64,000 nucleotides of DNA from Devosia lacusdianchii (GTDB lineage: Bacteria; Pseudomonadota; Alphaproteobacteria; Rhizobiales; Devosiaceae), in contig NZ_CP092483.1 of NCBI RefSeq assembly GCF_022429625.1, positions 3,286,001 to 3,350,000 of the forward strand, written 5' to 3'. The notes below the pieces were generated by a model that was given only the letters and a program-made list of their open reading frames with translations, ran no database searches and had not been told where the DNA came from. The number at the start of each line of letters is the position of its first letter. Positions within the stretch are counted from its first letter, which is position 1. Below, piece after piece: positions 25,687 through 32,740 of the stretch. A program made the position numbers and the translations under genes.

Positions 25687-26713
25687 GGCCGAAAATACCG
25701 TTGAAGAGTTCGAGGGCGACGAAGTCGAAGTTGTTGTCGATGCAGACGTAGCAGGTGGCCGGCTCGACGCCGTCCTCGCCAAGGCCCATACCGTGCTGAG
25801 CCGCAATCGGATCAAGGACCTGATCCTTGCCGGCGCCGTCACCATCGACGGGGTAACCGTCAGCGAGCCCAAATACCGGCTTACCGCGGGCGAGACAATC
25901 GTCCTTCTTGCCCCACCCCCCGAAGATGCCGAACCGCATCCGGAAAATATCCCGCTCGACATCCTCTACGAGGACGACCAGCTCATCGTCGTCAACAAGC
26001 CCGTCGGCATGGTCGTGCACCCCGCCCCCGGCTCGCCCGATGGCACGCTGGTCAATGCGCTGCTATTCCATTGCGGTGATAGCCTGCAGGGCATTGGCGG
26101 CGTCAAACGCCCGGGCATCGTCCATCGCCTCGATCGCGACACGTCCGGCGTCATGGTCGCCGCCAAGACCGAGACCGCCCACCGGCACTTATCCGCCCAG
26201 TTCGCCGATCACGGCCGCACCGGTCCGCTGCATCGCGCCTACACCGCCTTCGTCTGGGGTTCGACCGAGACGGCCAAGGGCACGGTCAACGCCCCGCTCG
26301 GCCGCGACCAGAACAATCGCCTGAAGCAGACCGTGCGTAAGGATGGGCGCGAGGCCATCACCCACTATATCGTCGAAGCGCGTTTCGGCGATGCCGGTTG
26401 GGACATCACCCGCATCCAGTGCCAGCTCGAAACCGGCCGCACCCATCAAATCCGCGTGCATATGGCCCATATCGGGCATCCCTTGGTCGCCGACAGCGTT
26501 TATGCTTCCGGTTACGCGACCAAGATCAACAAGCTGCCGCCCGAAGTCGTGGCGCCCATCCAGGCCCTCGGCCGCCAGGCTCTCCACGCCGCCGAACTTG
26601 GCTTTGAGCATCCGGTAACGGGCGAGGAGATGTTCTTCGAAGCTCCGTTGCCACCCGACTTGGAGGCATTGGAGGAAGTGTTGGAAGATTTTGACAAGGC
26701 TTTTGCCCGCTAG
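25685..26713 (+). CDS. rluD: Ribosomal large subunit pseudouridine synthase RluD
   Basis: 342 residues from ATG 25685; ATG 25673, four codons earlier, is an alternative. An S4 domain at about 20-80 (GRLDAVLAKAHTVLSRNRIK) precedes the catalytic domain with VHRLDRDTSGVMVAAKT, which holds the catalytic Asp, and LETGRTHQIRVHMAHIGHPL. RluD makes the pseudouridines of helix 69 in 23S rRNA, near the decoding centre. rpoH follows, a common alphaproteobacterial order. Confidence 0.94.
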   Translation: MAENTVEEFEGDEVEVVVDADVAGGRLDAVLAKAHTVLSRNRIKDLILAGAVTIDGVTVSEPKYRLTAGETIVLLAPPPEDAEPHPENIPLDILYEDDQLIVVNKPVGMVVHPAPGSPDGTLVNALLFHCGDSLQGIGGVKRPGIVHRLDRDTSGVMVAAKTETAHRHLSAQFADHGRTGPLHRAYTAFVWGSTETAKGTVNAPLGRDQNNRLKQTVRKDGREAITHYIVEARFGDAGWDITRIQCQLETGRTHQIRVHMAHIGHPLVADSVYASGYATKINKLPPEVVAPIQALGRQALHAAELGFEHPVTGEEMFFEAPLPPDLEALEEVLEDFDKAFAR

Positions 26714-26738
26714 GCAACGGTCCTAAACATTTCGCATT

Positions 26739-26783
26739 TGTAAGGATTCGCCACCCTTACATTCGCCAGATTGCCGCCTATAT
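26739..26783 (+). promoter_or_regulatory. Promoter and inverted repeat upstream of rpoH
   Basis: An inverted repeat TGTAAGG/CCTTACA (26739-26761) surrounds a GATTC site. Its right arm supplies a -35-like CTTACA at 26756-26761, 16 bases before CTATAT at 26778-26783, close to the alphaproteobacterial sigma-70 pattern CTTGAC-N17-CTATAT. Confidence 0.55.
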
Positions 26784-26874
26784 ATCCATCGTAGTCTGCC
26801 GATGAGCCGTCATGGGCATCGCGGACTTGTCGCTCCGCCCGCGGAATGTGGGGGAACCAGAAAGGGGTGCGTCC

Positions 26875-27744
26875 ATGGCCCAGACTAATCTTCCAGTGCT
26901 GTCAGCAGAAGGCGGCCTGAGCCGCTATCTTCAGGAAATCCGCAAGTTCCCCATGTTGGAACCGGATGAAGAGTTCATGCTGGCCAAGCGCTACAAGGAG
27001 CACGCCGATCCGGGCGCGGCTCAAAAGCTCATTACCAGTCACCTGCGCCTCGTCGCCAAGATCGCCATGGGTTATCGCGGCTACGGCCTGCCGATTTCCG
27101 AAGTGATCTCGGAAGGCAATGTAGGCCTCATGCATGCCGTCAAGCGCTTCGAGCCCGATAAAGGCTTCCGCCTGGCGACCTATGCCATGTGGTGGATTCG
27201 CGCTGCGATCCAGGAATACGTCCTGCGCTCGTGGTCGCTGGTCAAGATCGGCACCACCGCCGCCCAGAAGCGTCTGTTCTTCAACCTGCGCAAGGTGAAG
27301 GGCCAGATCGCTGCCCTGGACGACGGCTCGCTGCATCCCGATCAGATCAAGCAGATCGCCACCACGCTCAACGTCACTGAAGACGACGTGGTGTCGATGA
27401 ATGCGCGCCTTTCCGGCGATGCTTCGCTCAACTCGCCCATGCGAGCCGACGAAGGCACCTCCGAGTGGCAGGATTGGCTGGTCGACGACACCCCGAGCCA
27501 GGAAACGGCTTTGGGCGAAAGCGAGGAATATTCCGAGCGCATGGGTCTGCTGAACAATGCCATGACCGTGCTCAACGAGCGCGAAAAGGCCATCTTCCAC
27601 GCCCGCCGCCTGCAGGAAAATCCCGCCACGCTCGAAGAGCTGGCCCAGCAATACGACGTCAGCCGCGAGCGCATCCGGCAGATCGAAGTCCGCGCCTTCG
27701 AAAAGGTCCAGGACGCCGTCCGCGAAGCCGCCAGCGCGGCCTGA
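26875..27744 (+). CDS. rpoH: Heat-shock sigma factor RpoH (sigma-32)
   Basis: 289 residues from ATG 26875, where the family normally begins. Region 2 has SHLRLVAKIAMGYRGYGLPI, ISEGNVGLMHAVKRFEPDKG and YAMWWIRAAIQEYVLRSWSL. The RpoH box QKRLFFNLRK lies at about 131-140. Region 4 ends with RERIRQIEVRAFEKVQ. RpoH directs transcription of chaperones and proteases. Hyphomicrobiales often have two rpoH genes; only this copy is in view. It ends in a strong terminator. Confidence 0.96.
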   Translation: MAQTNLPVLSAEGGLSRYLQEIRKFPMLEPDEEFMLAKRYKEHADPGAAQKLITSHLRLVAKIAMGYRGYGLPISEVISEGNVGLMHAVKRFEPDKGFRLATYAMWWIRAAIQEYVLRSWSLVKIGTTAAQKRLFFNLRKVKGQIAALDDGSLHPDQIKQIATTLNVTEDDVVSMNARLSGDASLNSPMRADEGTSEWQDWLVDDTPSQETALGESEEYSERMGLLNNAMTVLNEREKAIFHARRLQENPATLEELAQQYDVSRERIRQIEVRAFEKVQDAVREAASAA

Positions 27745-27766
27745 TCGGTTGATCCAATCGAATATG

Positions 27767-27793
27767 AAGGCGGGCCCTGTGCCCGCCTTTTTT
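27767..27793 (+). terminator. Rho-independent terminator after rpoH
   Basis: A nine-base-pair stem AAGGCGGGC/GCCCGCCTT with a CCTGT loop, followed by TTTT. Confidence 0.93.
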
Positions 27794-27821
27794 GTGGTCA
27801 TCCCCTGCAGCCCCACCTCCG

Positions 27822-27848
27822 ATGTCATCCCGGCGCAGGCCGGGATCC
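27822..27848. repeat. Single REP arm, CGGCG(A/C)AGGCCGG type
   Basis: One arm matching those in the flbD-flhA gap, with C for A in the loop. No partner arm is nearby. Confidence 0.7.
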
Positions 27849-27931
27849 CGATCCGTGGCGGTCCGCGACATCCAGCGTACGAAAGCCACCGCCAACCCGC
27901 CATTACACCCACCGCCCGTCACCCACCGCCC

Positions 27932-28351
27932 GTCACCCTCGGGCTTGACCCGAGGGCTCTACACTTGTTGGGCCGCCCGGTCAGTATAGTCCCCTCGGGT
28001 CACCCGAGGGTGACGACCGAGGATAAGGGGACAATCGAGGATGGAGGGGTACCCCCAAACTCTCCCGCTTATCCCCATCCCCAAAACCTGTGCCATCCTC
28101 TCCCCATCATCCCGGAACGACGGGTGGCGCTGCAGCGAACTGCGGCCGGGGTGGTGCCGGGCCGTGCGTCGCTGCGCGTGCAGGTTCGAGTACTGGCCGG
28201 CTGCGGCGAGCGTCCGCAGTCCGCGATCCCCGAGTACTGTCCCAAAAACCGGCAGCCCCGAGGCGACTAACGTCTCATACAAATTCATACACGAGGCGGT
28301 AGCCGCCTCGGGGTCCACCCGCTGCCACCTTGGCATGCGTCGTTCATGACA
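27932..28351 (-). repeat. Mosaic intergenic element, copy 1
   Basis: Read on the minus strand, this 420-base element starts near TGTCATGAA, continues through GCATGCCAAGGTGGCAGCG and CCCCGAGGCGG hairpins, and ends in a paired REP at 27932-28014. The same blocks occur in the same order at 49151-49550 on the plus strand. It fills most of the 614-base rpoH-thiN gap and starts seven bases after the thiN stop. An open frame through it gives a peptide with a matching counterpart in copy 2, but it has many REP-derived codons and no proper ribosome site. Confidence 0.75.
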
Positions 28352-28358
28352 ACCGCAT

Positions 28359-29063
28359 TCAAGCGGCGCCTATGCACGCCTCAATCAAATCCCACAGCCG
28401 CTCCTTGCCCAGGATCAACAGCCACGGGGCATTGTCATTCGGCACGATCTCCACCAATCCGCCAAGCCCTTCATTGGAGGTTCCAAGCCGGCCGCCAGGC
28501 GCCAGTGTCAGCCCATCGAGCGGGTACAGCAATTGCTCGGAATGCGCGAAGCTCACCTCCGCCAGTGGATAGACCGACACCCGCTCGCCATTGCCGGCGT
28601 TGAAGCTGAACGGCCCGACCACCGCCAGCGCGACGTCGACCTCGTCCACCAGCAGCAGATGCCGCTCGGGCGCAAATTTCAGCATCGCGTTCAGCGCCGA
28701 CAGTGTGTGGTCAAGCCGTTTGCCGGTCATACCCAGCGCCAGCGTCAGCGGAGCCGACGTCGAATAGAGCGCCTTCTGGAAGTCGGTGGTTTCCTGCTCG
28801 GGAATGTGTAGGACGCGCGTGCGGCTTTCCCAACCCGCCCTGTCCTCCAGCGAGTCGAGATCGCCAATGATGGCTGCGGGCAGCAGCCCCGCTTCGCCAA
28901 TCGCGTCACCGCCCCCGTCAGCGCCTACCAGGGCCACGCCGCGATGGGCCAATTCCACCAGCAAAGCCGGGTCGACGCTGCCGCCGCCAACGATTGCCAT
29001 GGGGCCGTCAAACGCGATGATCGTCGCATCCGCCGGGGTCACGGAAGTCTCTTGCACTGTCAC
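28359..29063 (-). CDS. thiN: Thiamine diphosphokinase (thiamine pyrophosphokinase)
   Basis: 234 residues from a GTG at 29063; GTG 29057 is also possible, and no ATG fits. The N-terminal domain has VALVGADGGGDAIGEAGLLP and AIIGDLDSL, the TPK catalytic motif with paired Asp residues. EQETTDFQKAL completes the active site. The C-terminal part is the thiamin-binding beta domain. The enzyme converts thiamine to thiamine diphosphate with ATP. It is divergent from thiBPQ, so imported thiamine is converted by its neighbour. Confidence 0.88.
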   Translation of the reverse strand: MTVQETSVTPADATIIAFDGPMAIVGGGSVDPALLVELAHRGVALVGADGGGDAIGEAGLLPAAIIGDLDSLEDRAGWESRTRVLHIPEQETTDFQKALYSTSAPLTLALGMTGKRLDHTLSALNAMLKFAPERHLLLVDEVDVALAVVGPFSFNAGNGERVSVYPLAEVSFAHSEQLLYPLDGLTLAPGGRLGTSNEGLGGLVEIVPNDNAPWLLILGKERLWDLIEACIGAA

Positions 29064-29085
29064 AAAGCTCTCATTAAGTGTTGGG

Positions 29086-29175
29086 CGTCTCGCTGGGGTG
29101 TTCCGCTGGTTTGCGGAGCTGAGAATTACCCATTGAACCTGAACCAGGTCATGCTGGCGGAGGAAGTTCGAGATG
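29086..29175 (+). ncRNA. TPP riboswitch (THI element)
   Basis: The conserved core is clear: closing helix TCTCG (29088-29092) with CGAGA (29069-29073 + 100, i.e. 29169-29173), the GGGGTG and GCTGAGAA pyrimidine-sensor box (29119-29126), ACCC, then TGAACCTGAACCAGGTCATG and CTGGCGGAGGAAG of the pyrophosphate-sensor helix. It ends about 80 bases before the thiB ATG. It binds thiamine diphosphate and would lower thiBPQ expression when the vitamin is plentiful. Confidence 0.95.
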
Positions 29176-29212
29176 GCAAGGGCGTCTCGGCGCTCTCTCC
29201 ATTGACACCTGA

Positions 29213-29247
29213 TCCCTTCATTCATGGCCGTGACACCATTGAAGGGA
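29213..29247 (+). promoter_or_regulatory. Hairpin that masks the thiB ribosome site
   Basis: TCCCTTCA (29213-29220) is an exact complement of TGAAGGGA (29240-29247), which contains the thiB Shine-Dalgarno sequence seven bases before ATG 29255. This could be the expression platform of the TPP riboswitch, acting on translation. No T-run follows. Confidence 0.65.
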
Positions 29248-29254
29248 ATGACCC

Positions 29255-30262
29255 ATGGTCAAATTCACCCGTCTGGCGCTTGCGGTCCTTTCAGGACTGA
29301 TTGCTACTCCCGCCCTCGCCCAGGAGGCACCGACCCTCAAGGTCTATACCTATGACGGCTTCGCTGCGGAATGGGGCCCGGGTCCCAGCCTCAAGGCAGG
29401 CTTCGAGGCCATTTGCGGTGGTTGCAAAGTCGAATTCATCGCCGCCGACAGCTCCATCGGCACGCTGCGCCGCGTTCAGCTTGAAGGCGACACGACCGAA
29501 GCCGACCTGATCGTCGGGCTCGATACCGCTATTGCTGGCGAAGCGCGCGCTACCGGTCTCTTCGCCGAGCACAATTTCTACTTCGACAACCTGACGCTGC
29601 CCACCGGCTGGACCGACAAGGCCTTCGTACCGTTCGACTATGCCCACTTCGCCTTCGTCTACGACACCGACGCGGTGGCCAACCCGCCAAAGTCGTTCGA
29701 AGAGCTGATCGCCATGCCGGACGATTTCAAGATCGTCGTCCAGGACCCGCGCTCGGCCACGCCCGGCCTCGGCCTCGTGCTGTGGATCGCGGCAGCCTAT
29801 GGCGATCGCGCCCCCGAAATCTGGGCCGGCCTTAAGCCGCATATTCTCACGGTAACGCGTGAATGGAGCGAGAGCTACAACCTCTTCCTCGAGGGCGAAG
29901 CCGATATGGCGCTCTCCTATACCACCTCGCCCGCCTACCACATCGTCGAGGAAGACGACACGACCATCAAAGCCGCCTTGTTCGAGGAAGGCCACCTGGC
30001 CCAGACCGAAGTGGCCGGCGTGCTCAAGTCGTCCAAGCACCAGGAACTGGCCTTCCAGTTCCTCGACTACCTGACCTCCGCCGACGCGCAGAAGGTGATC
30101 CCCACCACCAATTGGATGTTCCCGGTCATCGACCTGGGCGCCGACCTCAACCCCGCCTTCGCTGCCCTGCCGCAGCCGGCCAAGACCTTGACGCTGACCG
30201 ACGCGGAGATCGAGGCCAACAGCCAGGCCTGGATCGACGAAATGCTGGCCGCAGTGCAGTAG
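29255..30262 (+). CDS. thiB: Thiamine ABC transporter, periplasmic binding protein
   Basis: 335 residues with a signal peptide (LALAVLSGLIATPALAQ). The mature protein follows the ThiB pattern: LKVYTYDGFAAEWGPGPSLK near the start, then CGGCKVEF, DLIVGLDTAIAG, FVPFDYAHFAFVYDT and PRSATPGLGLVLW. It binds thiamine and its phosphates in the periplasm and delivers them to ThiP. The TPP riboswitch directly upstream fixes the substrate. Confidence 0.96.
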   Translation: MVKFTRLALAVLSGLIATPALAQEAPTLKVYTYDGFAAEWGPGPSLKAGFEAICGGCKVEFIAADSSIGTLRRVQLEGDTTEADLIVGLDTAIAGEARATGLFAEHNFYFDNLTLPTGWTDKAFVPFDYAHFAFVYDTDAVANPPKSFEELIAMPDDFKIVVQDPRSATPGLGLVLWIAAAYGDRAPEIWAGLKPHILTVTREWSESYNLFLEGEADMALSYTTSPAYHIVEEDDTTIKAALFEEGHLAQTEVAGVLKSSKHQELAFQFLDYLTSADAQKVIPTTNWMFPVIDLGADLNPAFAALPQPAKTLTLTDAEIEANSQAWIDEMLAAVQ

Positions 30263-30300
30263 GCACCAATGCGCATGAGCGGCGGGGCAGGTACCGGATC

Positions 30301-30508
30301 ACCTCTCCCTTTGGGGGAGAGGTCGACCGTCTTCGGTCGGGTGAGGGGGCCTTCCCCGCACGACGCTTCACGCCCGCTATACCCCCACCCTCATTGCCTC
30401 CCCACGCGGGGGAGGGAAGCCCGTCTCAAGTTTGCGGCTAATGTCTGCCATCAAGACTTGCAGTCGTCTCCCTCCCCCTTGTGGGGAGGGATCAAGGGTG
30501 GGGGTCTG
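30301..30508. repeat. REP-like repeats in the thiB-thiP gap
   Basis: Several related G/C-rich palindromes: CTCTCCCTTTGGGGGAGAGG followed by a GGTCG-type arm at about 30303-30345, CTCCCCACGCGGGGGAGG near 30400, and CTCCCCCTTGTGGGGAGGG at about 30470-30490. Families like this are common between alphaproteobacterial genes. The last arm supplies the GGTGGGGG that serves as the thiP ribosome site. Confidence 0.75.
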
Positions 30509-30510
30509 CG

Positions 30511-32109
30511 ATGACGCAGCTGACTCTGCCCCACCGCCCCCTGCGCATCGCTGCCGCCACCACGCTGGCCCTCGCCATTGCCACGCTGATCGCCCTCGTC
30601 CTCTGGGCCATCTTCGCGGCCGCGACCAGCGCCGAGGGCAGCGCCTCGCGCATCGACATCGCCCATCTGCTACGCATGACGTCCATCCAGGCAGGCCTCA
30701 CGACCATCCTCTCGCTCGCGGTCGGCATGGCCCTGGCCTGGGCCCTCAACCGCCTGCGTTTCCCCGGCCGCGATCTGCTCGTCGGCCTCTTCGCCTCAGC
30801 CATTGTCACGCCGGGCATGGTCGTCGCCTTCGGCCTGCTCTCGATCTGGGGTCGCAACGGTTGGCTCAATCAGGCCAGCGAAGCCCTGTTCGGCTTTCCG
30901 CTGGGCAACCCGGCCTTCGGCCTCTCGGGTATCCTCTTCGCCCACGTCATCCTCGACGGCGCTTTTGCCGCCCGCATCATGCTGGCGCGGCTGGACGCCA
31001 TCCCAGCAAACCGGCTCAAAACCGGCCAGTCACTGGCGCTCAATGCCTGGCAGCGCTTCTCCATCATCGACTGGCCTGCCCTGCGCGGTACCCTGCCCGG
31101 TCTTGCAGCGATCATCTTCCTTCTCGCCTTCACCAGCTTTCCCATCGTGCTGCTGCTCGGTGGCGGCCCGGCCAATCAGACGCTGGAAGTCGCCATCTTC
31201 GCTGCCGTGCGGCAGGATTTCGACCTTGCCGGCGCGGTGCGGCTGGCATTGACCCAGATTGCAGTCTGTTCGCTGATCATTCTCGCCGCTTCGGCGCTGA
31301 CGCCTGTGCCCACCAGCTTCGGCGCCTCCACGGTCTCGCGCTGGCGCGACAGTACCATCACCCGTGGTCTTCAGTGGCTGACCCTTGGCCTCTGTACCGT
31401 CGGCTTCATCCTGCCCCTGCTCTCGGTCCTGATCGACGGCCTGTCCACTGGCATCGCTCCGCTGCTCGCGCGGTCGGCCTTTTGGTGGGCGGCGCTATCG
31501 AGCCTCGTCATCGGCACGGCCTCCGCTCTGCTGACGCTTGCCCTTGCGCTCCTCTTGGCACTAGGGCGCGGCGCCACCGGCAGCGGTGCTTTACGCATCC
31601 TGCTCGGCATTCCGGCCTTCGCCTATCTGGCCGTGCCGGCCGTTGTGCTGTCGCTTGGCTTCTTCCTGCTGGTCCGCAGTCTCGGCGCTTCACCAGCGAC
31701 CGCCGCGCCCTATGTCGTCATTCTCGGCAATAGCCTTCTGGCACTGCCTTTCGCAATGGCCACGCTCGGGCCGCCGCTCGAAGCCATTGCCCGTACCCGC
31801 GGCAAGCTCATCCGCTCGCTCGGCCTGTCCGGTTGGCGGCAGTTCATTGCCATTGAATACCCGCTGCTAGGCAAGGATATCGGCGTCATGCTGGCGCTGG
31901 CCTTCTGCTTCTCGCTCGGCGACCTCGGCGTTATCGCCCTGTTCGGGACGCAGGATTTCCAGACCCTGCCGCTGATGATGTTCCGCGCGCTGGGCGCCTA
32001 TCGCGGCAACGATGCTGCCGCCATCGCCGCGATACTCCTGCTCGGCACGATCGTGGCCTTCATCGGTCTGCCCAGACTATTCGAAAGGATCGCCAATGCT
32101 GCGCGTTGA
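30511..32109 (+). CDS. thiP: Thiamine ABC transporter, permease
   Basis: 532 residues from ATG 30511, with GGTGGGGG just upstream. It is a fused permease with about twelve membrane helices and two binding-protein-dependent transport domains. The first EAA-like loop includes LARLDAIPANRLKTGQSLA; the second includes IARTRGKLIRSLGLSGWRQF. ThiP is the inner-membrane channel of the thiamine importer. A 248-base repeat-filled gap separates it from thiB, unusual within such an operon, while thiQ overlaps its end. Confidence 0.95.
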   Translation: MTQLTLPHRPLRIAAATTLALAIATLIALVLWAIFAAATSAEGSASRIDIAHLLRMTSIQAGLTTILSLAVGMALAWALNRLRFPGRDLLVGLFASAIVTPGMVVAFGLLSIWGRNGWLNQASEALFGFPLGNPAFGLSGILFAHVILDGAFAARIMLARLDAIPANRLKTGQSLALNAWQRFSIIDWPALRGTLPGLAAIIFLLAFTSFPIVLLLGGGPANQTLEVAIFAAVRQDFDLAGAVRLALTQIAVCSLIILAASALTPVPTSFGASTVSRWRDSTITRGLQWLTLGLCTVGFILPLLSVLIDGLSTGIAPLLARSAFWWAALSSLVIGTASALLTLALALLLALGRGATGSGALRILLGIPAFAYLAVPAVVLSLGFFLLVRSLGASPATAAPYVVILGNSLLALPFAMATLGPPLEAIARTRGKLIRSLGLSGWRQFIAIEYPLLGKDIGVMLALAFCFSLGDLGVIALFGTQDFQTLPLMMFRALGAYRGNDAAAIAAILLLGTIVAFIGLPRLFERIANAAR

Positions 32110-32734
32110 CGAGCTCACCTTCGCCCATCCGGGCCAGACCACGCCCTACGTCTTCAGTTTCACCGCGGCGCCGGGCGAAATCACCGCCATTTCCGGCGCC
32201 AGCGGCTCCGGCAAATCCACCCTGCTCGATCTGGTCGCGGGTTTTTTGACTCCCGGCTCCGGGGCCATCGATCTCGACGGCACCGACCTTCTGCCCCTCC
32301 CGCCCGAGCGCCGGCCGGTGTCGTTGCTGCTGCAGTCGGAGAGCCTCTTCGAGCACCTGACGGCCGCCAGGAATATTGCCCTGGGTCTACCGACAGGTCT
32401 CGATCGGCAGATCGTCGCGGAGAAGATCAGTGCAGCGCTGACCGAGGTCGGGCTTGAAGGCATCGAGCGCCAGTCCGCCTCGACGCTGTCCGGCGGCCAG
32501 AAGCAGCGCGTCGCCCTGGCGCGCACGCTGCTGCGCAACCGCGCTATTCTGCTGCTCGATGAGCCCTTCTCCGCCCTGGACGACGAGACGCGCGTGACCA
32601 TTCGCGATCTCGTCCGCGCGCTCACCACGCGCCACAACTGGCACACGATTCTGGTCAGCCACCATGGCGATGACGTGGAGGCGCTGGCGAGCCGGCGCTA
32701 TCATCTGGAGCAGGGTCGGCTGCAGGCCGGTTGA
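32096..32734 (+). CDS. thiQ: Thiamine ABC transporter, ATP-binding protein
   Basis: 212 residues from ATG 32096, overlapping thiP by 14 bases. Walker A is GASGSGKST, the ABC signature LSGGQKQRVALARTLL and Walker B ILLLDEPFSALD, followed by the switch His in LVSHHGDD. Short ABC proteins of this length match ThiQ. It drives thiamine uptake with ThiB and ThiP. The gene ends six bases from the convergent stop of the next gene, with no clear terminator. Confidence 0.95.
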   Translation: MLRVDELTFAHPGQTTPYVFSFTAAPGEITAISGASGSGKSTLLDLVAGFLTPGSGAIDLDGTDLLPLPPERRPVSLLLQSESLFEHLTAARNIALGLPTGLDRQIVAEKISAALTEVGLEGIERQSASTLSGGQKQRVALARTLLRNRAILLLDEPFSALDDETRVTIRDLVRALTTRHNWHTILVSHHGDDVEALASRRYHLEQGRLQAG

Positions 32735-32740
32735 ACCGAC

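Noticed and set aside
28041..28349. 102-codon plus-strand frame in the mosaic element
   Set aside because: It covers repeat DNA only and has no ribosome site.
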